Of a stretch of DNA of 64,000 bases, positions 46,221 to 57,100 are shown piece after piece; within the stretch, counting starts at the first letter, position 1; each line of letters opens with the position of its first letter. The DNA comes from Massilia sp. H-1. Lineage in GTDB: Bacteria; Pseudomonadota; Gammaproteobacteria; Burkholderiales; Burkholderiaceae_D. Position numbers and translations under genes: made by a program. Below the pieces are notes generated by a model. It saw only the letters and a list, made by a program, of their open reading frames with translations, was not told the origin of the DNA and ran no database searches. The stretch lies in NCBI GenBank assembly GCA_024703915.1, contig CP087969.1, forward strand, positions 620,001 through 684,000. The letters run 5' to 3'.

Positions 46221-46928
46221 CCGGCGGCGCGACGATAGCGTTCCAGGTCCTCGGCCGTCATCTTGCGGCCAACGATGCCGAGGCGCGCCCGGATATTCTG
46301 AATCACCTCGCGCACCGTGCTGGTGGACAGAGCGAGGCGGTCGGCAATCGTCTTGGGCAGCAAGCCCTGGGCATGCATGATCGCGATCTGCATCTCGCGT
46401 GTGGTCAGCGGCAGAAGGCGCGACGGCTCTTCCACGCCCTGGCGCTGGCAGCATGCGCGCTGCCAGCGGTACAAGAGCGCTTCGGCACCAGGTGGCGGGC
46501 CCACTCCGCGTCTTCCGGCCCGAAGCCGGGATCGGCATCGCGGCGGTAGAGCGTGATCCACGCCAGTCCGAACGAATTGTCGACCCCGGCCAGCATCAGC
46601 TGTCCGAAGCCGTGCTTTTGCAGATAATTGGCGATCAGCTTGCTTGCGCAGGCGTGCATGACGCTGCCCCGCCTCGCGTTCGCTGAGGGCGCGGTAATCG
46701 TCGACCGAAATGGTTTGCACGATGCGCGGGTAGGCGGCGAACAGCTGGCCGACCACGTCCTCGCCCGCCACGGCCGGGTACTCGGCGATGAACGACGGCG
46801 CAATATTGTGGCAGCCGAGCACCTGGGTGATGGTGACGGAGCCGTCGGCGTTGCGCGTCCCGGCCCCGGCCAGGAGCGCATCGAAGCGGACACATTCGGA
46901 CAAGCTTAGCTACTGCGGTTTCCAACAT
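46133..46928 (-). CDS. LuxR-family transcriptional regulator
   Basis: Regulator of about 250 residues. The N-terminal ligand-binding-like part is SECVRFDALLAGAGTRNADGSV with GQLFAAYPRIVQTISVDDYRAL. After repairs near 46665 and 46485 the C-terminal LuxR helix-turn-helix is LPLTTREMQIAIMHAQGLLPKTIADRLALSTSTVREVIQNIRARLG. The start at 46928 requires restoring GCTAAGC at about 46908-46914 to Ala-Gly. The last 30 residues overlap cydX antisense and may be an error; a stop near 46203 is possible. Adjacent to, but not clearly part of, the bd operon control. Confidence 0.8.
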
Positions 46929-46989
46929 CGCCATTCCCTCATTGCCCGTGGCAAACATGATCAAGTTCGCAATTATGCCGCCATACCAA

Positions 46990-47068
46990 CACCGGGGTCA
47001 GACCACTTTTTCGCGCGGCAATCTTGCAACACCACGTGTTCAAATAAAAGTGCTCTGACCCCGGTGTG
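46990..47068. repeat. GGGGTCAGACC repeat pair, copy 5
   Basis: ACCGGGGTCAGACCACTTTTT at the left and AAAAGTGCTCTGACCCCGGTG at the right form inverted arms around a 38-base loop. This is the most degenerate copy. It sits directly before the truncated YgjP-like gene, and so marks the last core-type sequence before the accessory region. Confidence 0.85.
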
Positions 47069-47082
47069 GTAGAGTGCGCGCC

Positions 47083-47492
47083 ATGCAAGAGCTTAAATTT
47101 TTTGGGGGCGTATTCGGAGCAGACCCGGACCCAGGTGGCGCAGCTGATCGCGCAGAACCGCCTGGCCGATGTCCTGCGCCAGCGCTACGGCGCCGCCCAC
47201 ACCATCCGCACCGACAAGGCCCTCTACGATTACATCCAGGAGCTCAAGAACGAGTTCCTGCGTAACGCCGATCCGATCAACAAGGTCGCCTTCGATTCGA
47301 AGATCCACGTGATTCAGCACGCCCTCGGCCTGCACACGTCGATCTCGCGTCCAGGGCAACAAGCTCAAGGCCAAGCACGAGATCCGCGTGGCGACCATGT
47401 TCAAGGATGTCCCGATCGAGTTCCTGCGCATGATCGCCGTCCACGAGCTGGTACGCACAAGTAATCGTCCTCCAATGGTGACGTACAACTAA
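47083..47492 (+). pseudogene. Truncated YgjP-like M48 metallohydrolase (resident copy)
   Basis: High-GC copy of a YgjP/SprT-like zinc hydrolase. It opens LKFLGAYSEQTRTQVAQLIAQN (after a T-run slip at 47100), continues through FDSKIHVIQHALGLHTSISRVQG and reaches MIAVHEL. There it departs: the family sequence HELAH becomes HELVRTSNRPPMVTYN and stops. The junction falls right after the codons for HEL near 47449, so the second zinc-binding His and the whole C-terminus are lost. The TAA overlaps the ATG of a second, complete copy. Confidence 0.8.
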
Positions 47493-48015
47493 TGCAGAAA
47501 ATGGACACACATCGTCTCAAATATCTTGGGGCTTATTCAGAAGAAGTACGGTCACAGGTGTCCCAGCTTCTTGAACAGGACAAAGTCGGGAGCATACTTC
47601 TAAAGCGCTATCCCATCGCCCACCAAATCCGTACAGATGGCGCGCTGTATGCGTATGCTCACGATTTAAAGAGTAGACATTTAAGCAATGCAGACCCAAT
47701 TACCAAAGTAGCATACGACAACAAGATTCGAGTGATTAACCATGCACTTGGACTTCACACATCTATATCACGGGTTCAAGGCACAAAGCTAAAGGCAAAG
47801 CGAAAATCCGCATATCCACGATTTTTAAGCTTGTTCCTCAGGAATTTCTGACCATGATTGTTGTGCATGAGCTGGCTCATTTCAAATTCAAAGACCATGA
47901 CAAAGCGTTCTATAAGCTATGTACCCATATGGAAGCCAACTACCATCAATACGAATTTGACTTAAGGCTTTACCTCACACTGTTGGACTCAGGTGGCCCA
48001 AAACTTTGGGACTAA
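47492..48015 (+). CDS. YgjP-like M48 metallohydrolase (complete, low-GC copy)
   Basis: Complete relative of the truncated upstream gene, roughly half identical in sequence but clearly lower in GC. It shows LKYLGAYSEEVRSQVSQLLEQDKVG, NKIRVINHALGLHTSISRVQG and, after a one-base loss near 47798, the full zinc motif VVHELAHFKFKDHDKAFYKLC. It ends LLDSGGPKLWD. It appears to have arrived with the island and would replace the lost activity. In characterised relatives the substrate is debated (nucleotide hydrolase or protease-like). Confidence 0.82.
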
Positions 48016-48134
48016 TCTGCTACTACGCACTTCGCCTCAAATTACTTGCAATTTCCCGCAAGAAGAGATTGCTTGCCCAACCGTCCACAGGTACATGTGC
48101 TACATTGGCCAACTAACAAAAGACAAAACAAATC

Positions 48135-48332
48135 TTATACTGCTTCTTCGTTTTCAATCCTATCAATAAGATATTCAATTTGGCGATTGTTCTTGCTCAA
48201 TCCGTAATAAATCGCCGAATCCCAATTGTTTGGAGTTGAATGCTTATCGTCCGAAATTTCCCGCATCTCATCTAGTCGCTCAGACAGAATTTCGTGGCTT
48301 ACTCTTGGATAAGTCGCTTTCCGCAACAACAA
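48135..48332 (-). CDS. Small hypothetical protein
   Basis: A 65-residue acidic frame with many charged residues (SERLDEMREISDDKHSTPNNWDSAIYYGLSKNNRQIEYLID). No ATG begins it; a TTG is used here. It lies 16 bases downstream of the HNH gene and may be its own gene or the shifted C-terminus of the HNH protein. No family is recognised. Confidence 0.4.
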   Translation of the reverse strand: MLLRKATYPRVSHEILSERLDEMREISDDKHSTPNNWDSAIYYGLSKNNRQIEYLIDRIENEEAV

Positions 48333-48348
48333 ATGCAGTCATGGAGCG

Positions 48349-48956
48349 TTAGAAATTTTGGCCCACACATTTGCCGCATACGACAACAGCTTGGTCTTTG
48401 CATGGATAGTCTGAATATGATAATTGAGCGCAGTGTTGTGCAAAAAGGTTAAGCATAACCTTAATCTTAATATCGGGGCTACTTACGTCACCCTCAAAAG
48501 ATAGATATATTAACCGTTCAGACATGCAACGGTCAAAATAGGGGTGAAGTAATCTCTCTCCGTTTATCTGTCCTTTGTAGTTCTTCCCTTTATGCAGATT
48601 GCAATCACAAGCGGATACCAAATTAGGAATAAAGAACGAAAATTCCGGATAATCTTCTTTCGGAATAAAATGGTCTACTTGCCCAGGAGGTTTAGTACTA
48701 CCGCACAACGGACAAACATCAGTTCGCACCTCATTCCGAATTTTAGCGATATATTCAAGTCCTTTGATTTCACCTTCGTAATGCGTAATTAACGACTTCT
48801 TGAGATTGTCAGGCATGATGACAGGTTCTGGGATTTCCCACGGGTCTCCACCAACTGCGACATATTTTCCATAGGAAGCTGAAATCACGGGTAACGAATC
48901 TAACAAGAACCCAAAACTTCCAAGTGCTGATTTTCAGAAAGTGTTTTTAATACCAT
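48349..48956 (-). CDS. HNH endonuclease, PtuB-like
   Basis: Nuclease of about 200 residues. The zinc and catalytic core reads CPLCGSTKPPGQVDHFIPKEDYPEFSFF then NLVSACDCNLHKGK, a classic C..C, DH, N, H pattern. The start MVLKTLSENQHLEVLGS at 48954-48956 needs one base repair near 48908 and places the ATG 38 bases after the ATPase gene. The pairing of ATPase then HNH protein, in this order, is the architecture of Septu (PtuA-PtuB), so anti-phage nucleic-acid cleavage is the likely job. It lacks any recognised extra domain. Confidence 0.75.
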
Positions 48957-48994
48957 GAAATCATCAACGCCCAGGTTGGGCAAGCCTGAATAAA

Positions 48995-50220
48995 TCATTT
49001 TGTGAACTTGCTTTCGCCATGAAGAAATTGGCGGATGTGAAGTACGGCTTCGCTAGATAACTCAGCTTTCAACATAGTTTCCCAATCCGTGTACTTCTCG
49101 GGATTTACTCGGATTTCATTCGCAATTTTTTTTACATTTTCGATAACCAATTCATCGGCGAAAATAGATGCGGATATCGACCCCACATCCGCCCCCAGCG
49201 TCTTCAACCGGGGTTTCATCACGTTTATTGCGCCACTTGACTCATGATAGACAATTTTTACCTGCTCTGCAGGAACTTCACGAACCACATAAGGTGAGTG
49301 AGTCGCCACGATGGCAACCGAGTCGGTAGCACTCAATATAGAATCCAACATCGCCATGAATTGGGAAATAAGTTGAGGATGCAAATGGGTTTCTGGCTCA
49401 TCAATCAAAACGAGAGAGCCGCCGACCACGTTATAGGATAATTGCGCTGCCAATCGTAAGAATGAAAGTTGCCCACTACTAAGTGGCACCAAGCGGTCAT
49501 CTTGTGACATTAAAATGACCCCAGAAGCCTCCAGTGCCCTTCTTGCCTCAAGGCGTACATGTTCGCTGGAGGCCGTTAGGTCCTCCAGCGCAACAGTGCG
49601 GCTCGTTGGACTCTCGGCGCCCAACTCCGCAGCAGCGATTACTAATGCTGATACGGGAAGTACATTACTAATCGCGCTTGAAGAGTGTCCACCTGGGCCG
49701 TTCCAACTCGTCGCTAGACCAATGGCTGCGCGAAAGCCGATATAGCGTTTCAGGGAGTGAGTCCTCTATCGGGGAGTCATCTTTAAAACTGGTTGAAAGC
49801 TTGAGATAGTCGACCTGAGAATTTTCAGGCTTTCGGGGGAACGTGTATTCAGTCTCCCCAGGAGTGCGAATGGCTATTAATCGGGGAAACCTTTGGCAAG
49901 AAATGATAGCAAAACTGGTCCAAGTAGCGTTCACAAATATGGTTCAGCATGCGACTTTTGCCAACGCCATTTTTCCCAATCAAGACGGAAATGCGTTGTG
50001 GAAATAACCCTTCATGACTAAATTCGAACACCAAGGGAACACTTGAAGAAAATCCAGAGAAGCCAGAAAGCGGTAGTTCCAATTTGACTGGGGCCAACGA
50101 AATTTTTTCCCACGATATTCCTAAGAGAGCTTCGAATCCATGATGAAAGGCGTTATATCCGCCTTCGGACCGTATCAACGAAAAGACAAAAATATCTGAT
50201 TTTATTGCGCTCTCGCGCAT
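48995..50220 (-). CDS. AAA/ABC-type ATPase, PtuA-like
   Basis: About 405 residues. Walker A is LIGKNGVGKSRMLNHI (near 49940-49990). The ABC-signature-like VPLSSGQLSFLRLA lies near 49470. Walker B is LVLIDEPETHLHPQL and the switch His is in VATHSPYVVRE. This combination marks the OLD/RecF-like ATPases of Septu and similar systems. It starts MRESAIKSDIFVFSLIRSEGG. Breaks at about 49870-49930 and 49630-49680. Its start overlaps the upstream small gene by 19 bases, and it precedes the HNH gene, so the three are one operon. Confidence 0.75.
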
Positions 50221-50622
50221 TTCAGCCTTTCTGGCTCGAAACTGGTCTGAACTAAGTCGCCGAGAGCGGACAATATCTCTTTCATGAAATCCAATCCATA
50301 TGTCTCAATCAAGTCACGGTATGATTCAACATCTGGCTGGAAGCGAGAAAAATTCTGGAAAATCCTCGGCAGGAAAAACTTCCGCAGACTTGTTGTAGAA
50401 TCTTTTTATCAACACATCAAACGGAGATTCATTCGTTCCCAAGAACCCCATTCGAAATCTTCGCCAGTCGTAACGCCCATTTTGTATGACGGCATAGTCA
50501 AATTGCGAATGAATCCCAAAATCGTTCCAATTATCGTCCGCAGGTCGCACCAAGATGCCGGTGAGTTGAAGATGTACGCGACTCGAAGCGTTCTTAGAAA
50601 AATATACCTTTAACTTGTCCAT
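50202..50622 (-). CDS. Unknown protein co-encoded with PtuA-like ATPase
   Basis: About 140 residues after repair of a slip in the T-run near 50352. It begins MDKLKVYFSKNASSRVHLQLTG and includes DYRWRRFRMGFLG-like aromatic stretches, then an acidic helical C-terminus (DLIETYGLDFMKEILSALGDLV). No catalytic motif is seen. The stop overlaps the ATPase start, implying translational coupling. Standard Septu has only two genes, so this may be an added sensor, regulator or specificity subunit; that is inference. Confidence 0.6.
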
Positions 50623-50665
50623 GATTTCACCTCGGCCAATCGTACTGAGTTAATTTTCGCTTTCA

Positions 50666-52996
50666 TCAGCTAAGCTTCAAGAAGTCTCCAGGTCCGATGT
50701 ACTCGAAGGTGAATTTGTCTGCGGCTCCTGTTGCGGTCGATAAAAATATTCCCTGTGCATTAGGATTCGGATGCCACGTTAGCACTCCGACCTCACGATA
50801 ATCAGCAGTGAATACACATCTCTCTTTGCCAGGTCCGCCGCCAACGTGTAGTGGCGTGCCGGGTGCCATCAGGTGCGCCAAACCAAGACACCGGCCCATC
50901 GTATTTTACGGACGTCCACGCCTTCTTTGCCTTGATTTCTTTAGCGCTAACGAAGTCAACCCAGATGCGATGCGATTCTTTAGTTGGCCAATCCGGAAGC
51001 ATTGCTAACGCTTGGACCTCATCGGAAGCGAGCCATTCGGCGAGCCTGCTCGGGGAGTCGAAAGTGGCCCCGGTTCGTTCTACGGCTTGAATCGCGCCTA
51101 ATCGGGGAAGCAAATCCCGCCTGTATAAGTAGCGCGGCAGGCATCAGCATGGTACCCGTCTCAAGCGCCATGACCACGTTCATGCGCGTGAAAAATCAGA
51201 TAGATTCATTACTGTATCGGCGCGATTCTTCATCAAAGTGCGCGGCGTGGCGAACCCGAACCGCTTCCATAGCCCACGGAATATTGAATACAAATGCCTG
51301 TTCGATAAAAGTAATGACTGCATCACTATCACCACCGACAATGGTTGTCAGCGGTTTCCCATGCAACCACGCAGTCATTATTTCAGGCCAATTATCGACT
51401 ACTTTTTTGGGTGCAAAAGGAGCAATCAAGAGCGCAATTTCAGCAAATTTAATTATTGCCTCTACTGCCATTTCAGGATGTCCGGTAGCGATTCCTACGT
51501 TAGCAATGAGAAGCAATTGCTCTAATTCCGCAGCATGTTGGTCGAGTGCTTTACCTGTAGCCAAGCCAACCCCGGCCAAGAAATACCCACGACGCTCTGT
51601 AGGGGTCGTGTTGCCCCAAATATGTTTCGTGCGAGCGACTAGGCCGCCAATCAAAGCCTTCTGAGTGCTTTCGTTTTTTTCGTGCCAACCGCCTGTAGAA
51701 TAACGAAGACTTCAGAATTTGGTCGAGCGCAGATTCAATATCATCTTCCGATACGTCCGACTCTCCAAACAAGCTAAAAATCGCTGTATCGAGACTCATC
51801 AAATGGGATGGCCATTTGGCCTTTTCTGCCTCATGAACCGTCAGTTTTTCGTTCGTCAAGATAGGAAACTCCCAAGCAGCCTGTCCAGCAACATATTCTA
51901 AGAGCGTACTTGGCTGCGTCCCCAATTTCTTACTCATGCGACTAAGCAGTGTGTAGATAAGCCGGAGCAAACCACTTTCCATCTCTCGGCCGCTTTGATT
52001 GCCAATCAACGCTTTCCACGCAACGCCACGTTTGACGGGTTCATCAAACATCGGATACAGCACAAGGCCTTCGATGTCGATGTAAGCACGGCCAGCGCGG
52101 CCAACTACATTCCTGAACTCGGCAATATCTATGCTCGCACCGTTCCTGACGTGGCCGTGAAAGATAAGACTGGTTGCGGCCAAATTGAGCCCCTGAGCAA
52201 GCGTCGGCGACGAGACTGTAATCTTCAATACGCCGTCACGAAGCAACCGCTCAACTTCCTTTCTATACGGAGTTGGAAGCGCGCCATGGTGGACTGCGAC
52301 ACCAAGTCTGAGGCATTTAAGTATTTCGTGGTCCGCTCCGAACCATTCTGCTCCGACAGCTAAAGCGGTTTGCCGCCATAAAATTCCCGTCAAGCGCTTT
52401 GCTAATAGTTTCAAGCAGCGGATTATCGAGGTCCTCCTCCCCCAGCAAATTGACCTCAGGCACTCCGGCCAGCGATGCTATCAGAGATTCATCGGAGCCA
52501 ATGCCTGAACTAAACCATCGTGATATGTCCAATGCTAGGCTGTCCAAATCCCGAAGCATTAGCTTGGCCAAGCATGCCTCCGAAATGGAGAAATTCAAGT
52601 TTCCAGTTCCTTGATGCAGGAGGGAAAATGCTCTGGCCGAGAAACGTCCGAGGTGATATGCCGCTGCAGCTATCAGTCGATGAAAGTCGCGTTCAGTGTC
52701 ATGCGCGCCCTTACCTATCACTGCCTCCACAGCTTCCCCGGCTACTTCGAAACCACGGCGTGCCAATGCCTGGTCGCCGCCAAGCTCAGCATAGCGTAGC
52801 GCGTGGCTCAACAACGAGTAGCCGTAAGCCAAAAGGTCTTCCGACAACCCGGCACTGAATTTTGGCGAGCCATTAGGAAGCTCACCATCTCGCCAAATGA
52901 TGGCCCTGGACTGCCCCGCGCCATCAATTTGTGGCGAAATCCCGGTTCCACAGCAGCTTCAATATTGGCTCGCAATTCTTCTAGGGTTACCGCCAT
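50666..52996 (-). CDS. HamB-like superfamily 2 helicase lacking the P-loop domain
   Basis: About 775 residues as reconstructed. The N-terminal part (SEDLLAYGYSLLSHALRYAELGGDQALARRGFEVAGEAVEAV) resembles the leading domain of Hachiman-type helicases. The second helicase lobe is clear: VAVHHGALP, LKITVSSPTLAQGLNLAATSLIFHG and FRNVVGRAGRAY (motifs IV, V, VI) at about 52300-52090. Between them, at about 52360, no Walker A and no DEAD/DEAH box exists: the first RecA domain is gone. Breaks at 52360, 51690, 51150, 50880 and 52850. Begins 48 bases after the hamA stop. ATP-driven action is therefore doubtful in this copy. Confidence 0.7.
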
Positions 52997-53044
52997 TATT
53001 TTTCCACCGTCTCGAAAACATCCTTGACAAAAATCTGGTGCGAA

Positions 53045-53761
53045 TCAACTTGTAGCGACATAACTCTGCTGCGTCTTGCCAACATAATTCGTCAAGTTAG
53101 TTGTCAGCAGTTTCGATGGATTGTTTCCAGAAAACGTAAACAGCATATGTGTCACTTGCGAAACCTTTAGGCCATCCTTTAGTAGGGCGTCGTCTAGCGC
53201 ATTGCGTAGTTCCACTTCAGCAGCACCGGTTAAGCGGTCAGCGACAAAAGAAATAGCATGGGCTGATGGCAAGTCTTTATTTGAATCCAATGCTGACCGA
53301 GCCTCTTCGATGACTGAGGTACTCATTGCCGCGCGACTCTTCACCTCGGCTTTCAGGACATTAAGTGTTCGTCCGGGCCCGTTCAAATTGAATGCAAGGA
53401 CGTCCTCACCACGCATGGACATGTTGCGATGGTCCTTCCACCTGAGGCGCTTGATTCCTAGCTTGAATGCAGTCCCTTCAATGACATAGGCGTTGCAGAG
53501 TACCTCGCCGAGGTCTCCTGACCGAATCTGCTTCGACGTGGGAAGTTTTTCTTGAACGTAGTTGGCGACCGCAGGGCGGCCAAGTCTATTGAGAAGGCCC
53601 GACAAACGGTCGGGGTCAGCGTAGTAGCCAGGTAGAGCTTTTGCCAAAACACCTACTGCATGAGCCCGCTTGACGGGGTCCACCTTTAGCAATTTCAACA
53701 TGTGTGTCGAGACCGGGGTATCCGTCGGCGCACACCACCTGAGAATTTGCTCATGGACCAC
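53045..53761 (-). CDS. HamA-like DUF1837 nuclease of Hachiman-type defence
   Basis: An intact 238-residue protein. The nuclease pattern of the DUF1837/HamA family is visible: IRSGDLGEVLCNAYVIEG (Glu), MRGEDVLAFNLNG (Asp) and NVLKAEVKSR (E-x-K), a PD-(D/E)xK arrangement. A GTG start is used, with AAGGAG a few bases upstream; no ATG is available in frame. It is directly followed by a HamB-like helicase gene on the same strand, which is the Hachiman order. DUF1837 membership is from my recognition of the motif and operon, not a search. Confidence 0.72.
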   Translation of the reverse strand: MVHEQILRWCAPTDTPVSTHMLKLLKVDPVKRAHAVGVLAKALPGYYADPDRLSGLLNRLGRPAVANYVQEKLPTSKQIRSGDLGEVLCNAYVIEGTAFKLGIKRLRWKDHRNMSMRGEDVLAFNLNGPGRTLNVLKAEVKSRAAMSTSVIEEARSALDSNKDLPSAHAISFVADRLTGAAEVELRNALDDALLKDGLKVSQVTHMLFTFSGNNPSKLLTTNLTNYVGKTQQSYVATS

Positions 53762-54163
53762 AGCCTCCTTACGTTGGCTATGTGCAAGTGCTCATAGCAA
53801 AGTTCTATATTGGAATTTTTTCTTAGTAAGAATGGGTGTTAATAAGCTGGTGGCCCATTCCCATTGGAATCAACAGGTTAGCACCTGATTCGTTGCGGCG
53901 CATCAATTAATTGAGGCCGACCAGCCTTCGATTCATCAAAATAACTCCCCGTCAACCGCGCCTTTCACCGGTATCCACACGCCAGCCATCCTCGAGCTTC
54001 GCCACGATTCATAGCGCTATGTACTCGACATTAATTGTTGCCATCCAGCAGTTGCTCATGCAAAGTGATGGATTACCATCATTTTCAATACTGGCAATAT
54101 TCGTCTTTGAAAACATTGGAGGCAACGCCTCCGACAGTCGGACAGCTTCATAACAGGAAACTA
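53762..54163. other. Divergent intergenic region between hamA and the NTPase gene
   Basis: About 400 bases separate two divergently transcribed defence operons and probably hold both promoters. It is AT-rich, with an ATTAATTGAGG stretch around 53905. Short frames here have no similarity I can recognise. AACAGGAAACTA just before 54164 supplies the ribosome site of the NTPase gene. Confidence 0.45.
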
Positions 54164-57100
54164 ATGGACTACTTCAATTTGAACCGCCAATTCGTCGAGC
54201 GAGAAAACTACAACGCGGACGAACTCATTGCCGCCGAGGTGAGCGGCAAACGTGCGAATTGGTCGAAATTATTGGAGTGCCGTGCCTGTGTGGTTGTCAT
54301 GCCTAAGCAAACTTTGGGAAAACTACCGAGATGCAACATCGGGCGGCGCAAATGCGTGACGTCTCGGATACCGCGGTATTCATCGCACTTCGTAGGTTAG
54401 CCGACCGCAAGAGCATCGAAAAGACGCTTACGGCCGAAGACTTGCAGATATACAACGCATGGAAATTGTCTACGTCTGGGACATTGACCCTATTTGTTGA
54501 TTCGCTTGACGAGGCCGCGGCCGGACAGAAAGACAGCATCGAATACCTCGTTAGCGACCTAGCAGATGTAGTGACCTGGCCTAACGAGCGAGTCAAATGG
54601 GTATTCTCTACTCGGCCCGCAGTATTGACCCCGGCAGTCTTTGCCAAGCTTTCTGAAATTCTTGGACAACCCACATCAACCGTCCCCTCGACCCAATCGA
54701 CTGGTTCCATCGACGACGGGGCTTCGACGATTTCCACCACGGATGTTGCTGGCGGTCCCCAACCATACAAACTACGCATTTTTTCGATGGCGCCGCTAGA
54801 GCGCAAACAGGCTGAGACCTACCTGAATGGACGTCACCCTACCCTCGCTGCAGGCGAGCTTTTGAGTTTGGCTCATGCGAACGGGGACTCGCCGGTTTCA
54901 CGAGGAGTCCAGGCGGTCTGGACATCCTGGCAAACATTGATATGCTTTCCAACCCGCCGGATTCCCTGACTGGAAGTATTCAATCGGGTCATGAGCGCAA
55001 TTCAAATATTGCACGGGGCCGATTCCCGTTTGGCTGATGCCGGGCAAATCTCCCCTGCGTTGCTCGGCAGGGCAGCACAGAGACTCGCATCTGCTTCCCA
55101 AGTGTGCCAGTTGGTGAACATTGAGATGCCCGTGGCCACGTTGGACATCCCCGAAAAAGCACTCTCAGCTAGGCTGATTGCGACGCCCATGTTAAATGAG
55201 GCCGCAATCAACCAGCTTCTGAACTCACAACTATGCATCGACGTTGGCTTTCATCAGGTAAAAATTTACCCTGACGAGCTAGCACCGTTCTTGGCAGCTC
55301 AGCGATTGGCTTCTCTCGTGGAATCTGCCGACCAAGCACTGAAGCTCGTTCAAAACTTTACATGGGTTGCCCCCAGTGGTGAACAGGGTGTCCATCGGGA
55401 GTACCTGCCTCTGATGGGTTGGCTTGCCACTTTGAACCCGCATTGCCGGGCCGTCATCCTCCGCTACGACCCTCAGGCATTAGCATTCTTCGGCGACCTT
55501 CGAAACCCCTCCGTGCCGTTGGCTGACGCCCAAGAAGCGCTGACGCAAAGTATTCGACGGATTGTGGAAATGGGCGACCACCCGGGTAGGGGCATATACA
55601 CCTTGACGTCTGAAAATCATTGGCAAGCCGGACCTGCGCGCTTGGCGCCGCTGATTTCGAGCCTGTTCGATGAGTTTGGTGAGCACTACTGGGCCCACGA
55701 TGTCCTCATGGACATTGCGACTGCCTGCAAACTTGATGCGTTTCAGCGCAAAGATAATGCGTAGGCATTCACAACAGTATGTCCGCTTGCTCGAAGACCG
55801 TGACGATGTCCGATACCTTCTGGAACTCGGCAATGTGAAAGACCTGGCAGGCCTAGCCTCCGCAGTTAAGGCCAGCCAAACGGTGCGGGAAGGAACGGCT
55901 TCCTTACTTCTTGAAAGACTTGGATGGGCGCACTTTTCGCCATCGGAAGTTGCTCGGCTCATTGACAAACAGTTCTCGACGGGGAACGTGGTTTCAGCAT
56001 GGGCTACATACTGGAGTCCGGTAGTTTGCTGGACGCGGCTACCGATGAGCAACTCTACCAACTCTGTAGGGGCTTGGTGGCTCGCTGTTCACGGCTTCGC
56101 AAGTGCAACGAGCGCCGCGGTCACGACGACTCCCAAGCCGAGGACCGATTCGTTGAATCAGTCGTCGGCACCGTTGTTCAATTGCTCCACCGAACGAATA
56201 CGACAATCGCTCGAAAAGCCGCTCTCCTGTGTCTTGTGTTGCAACGTGTACTGTCAGAAGGGTATTTTAATTTCGCGGACAGAGGCGAATTTCGAAAGGC
56301 ACTTGAGGCGAACACGGTCGTACGGAGGACGCTGCTTGAACTGGTGGCAAGGCAATCGGGCTTGGATGACCATAACCTGCTTTTGTCCGTAATCAGGTAC
56401 AACCGCGTGCGGTTACGTGCCAGAGGATATTGCGTTTGTTGGTAGTGCCCGACTTTCCCGGGTTTATGCGGAGCATTTGGCGTTTGTGGCAGCGCAACCG
56501 CAGCAGCCAAAAAGCGCTCAGAAAACATCTCGGCAAGATAGGCTGACGATTGGCACTGGAAGCGAAGAAGTCACTGAAGAGGATGCGGAAGACCCTTAGC
56601 GATGGAACGGCAGCCCGTGGCCTTGAATGGGTTGCCGGGTGGCTGTTACAGACGAATCCGCACTCTCGTTATGGCGAGGTCAACTTCGAGATTTTCGAGC
56701 GTGAAGCCGGTAAGCAAATTGCCGATTCAGTTAGGCTGGGATTGAGTCAAGTTTGGCGAAAACAAGCCCCTCGTTTCGATGAGCAGCAGCCCAGGACAAC
56801 GTACCACATTGCCGCAGCAGGCTTGCAAGGGCTTCATCTTGACCTTGGGTTGGGCGACAACCTACCCAGCCTCACAGACGCCGAAATTCGGCGTGCCCTT
56901 CACTATGGAACCTTCGAAATCAATGGCTATCCGAAGTGGTTCTGGCCTTTAGTTGAGGCTCACCCGGTTATCGCCGCGTCTGAGCTGCAGTTGATTGCAA
57001 GCGAAGCCCCAAATGGTCCAGTCTCAACGGAGCATGCTGAAGAACTCTTCACCTCACTTGCTCAGGCGCCGACCGTGATTCGTGAGTCCTTGAGTCCATC

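Noticed and set aside
48135-48332. The 65-residue frame as the C-terminus of the HNH protein
   Set aside because: Joining needs an unsupported frameshift before two stops, and no known HNH family ends this way; kept as a separate low-confidence entry.
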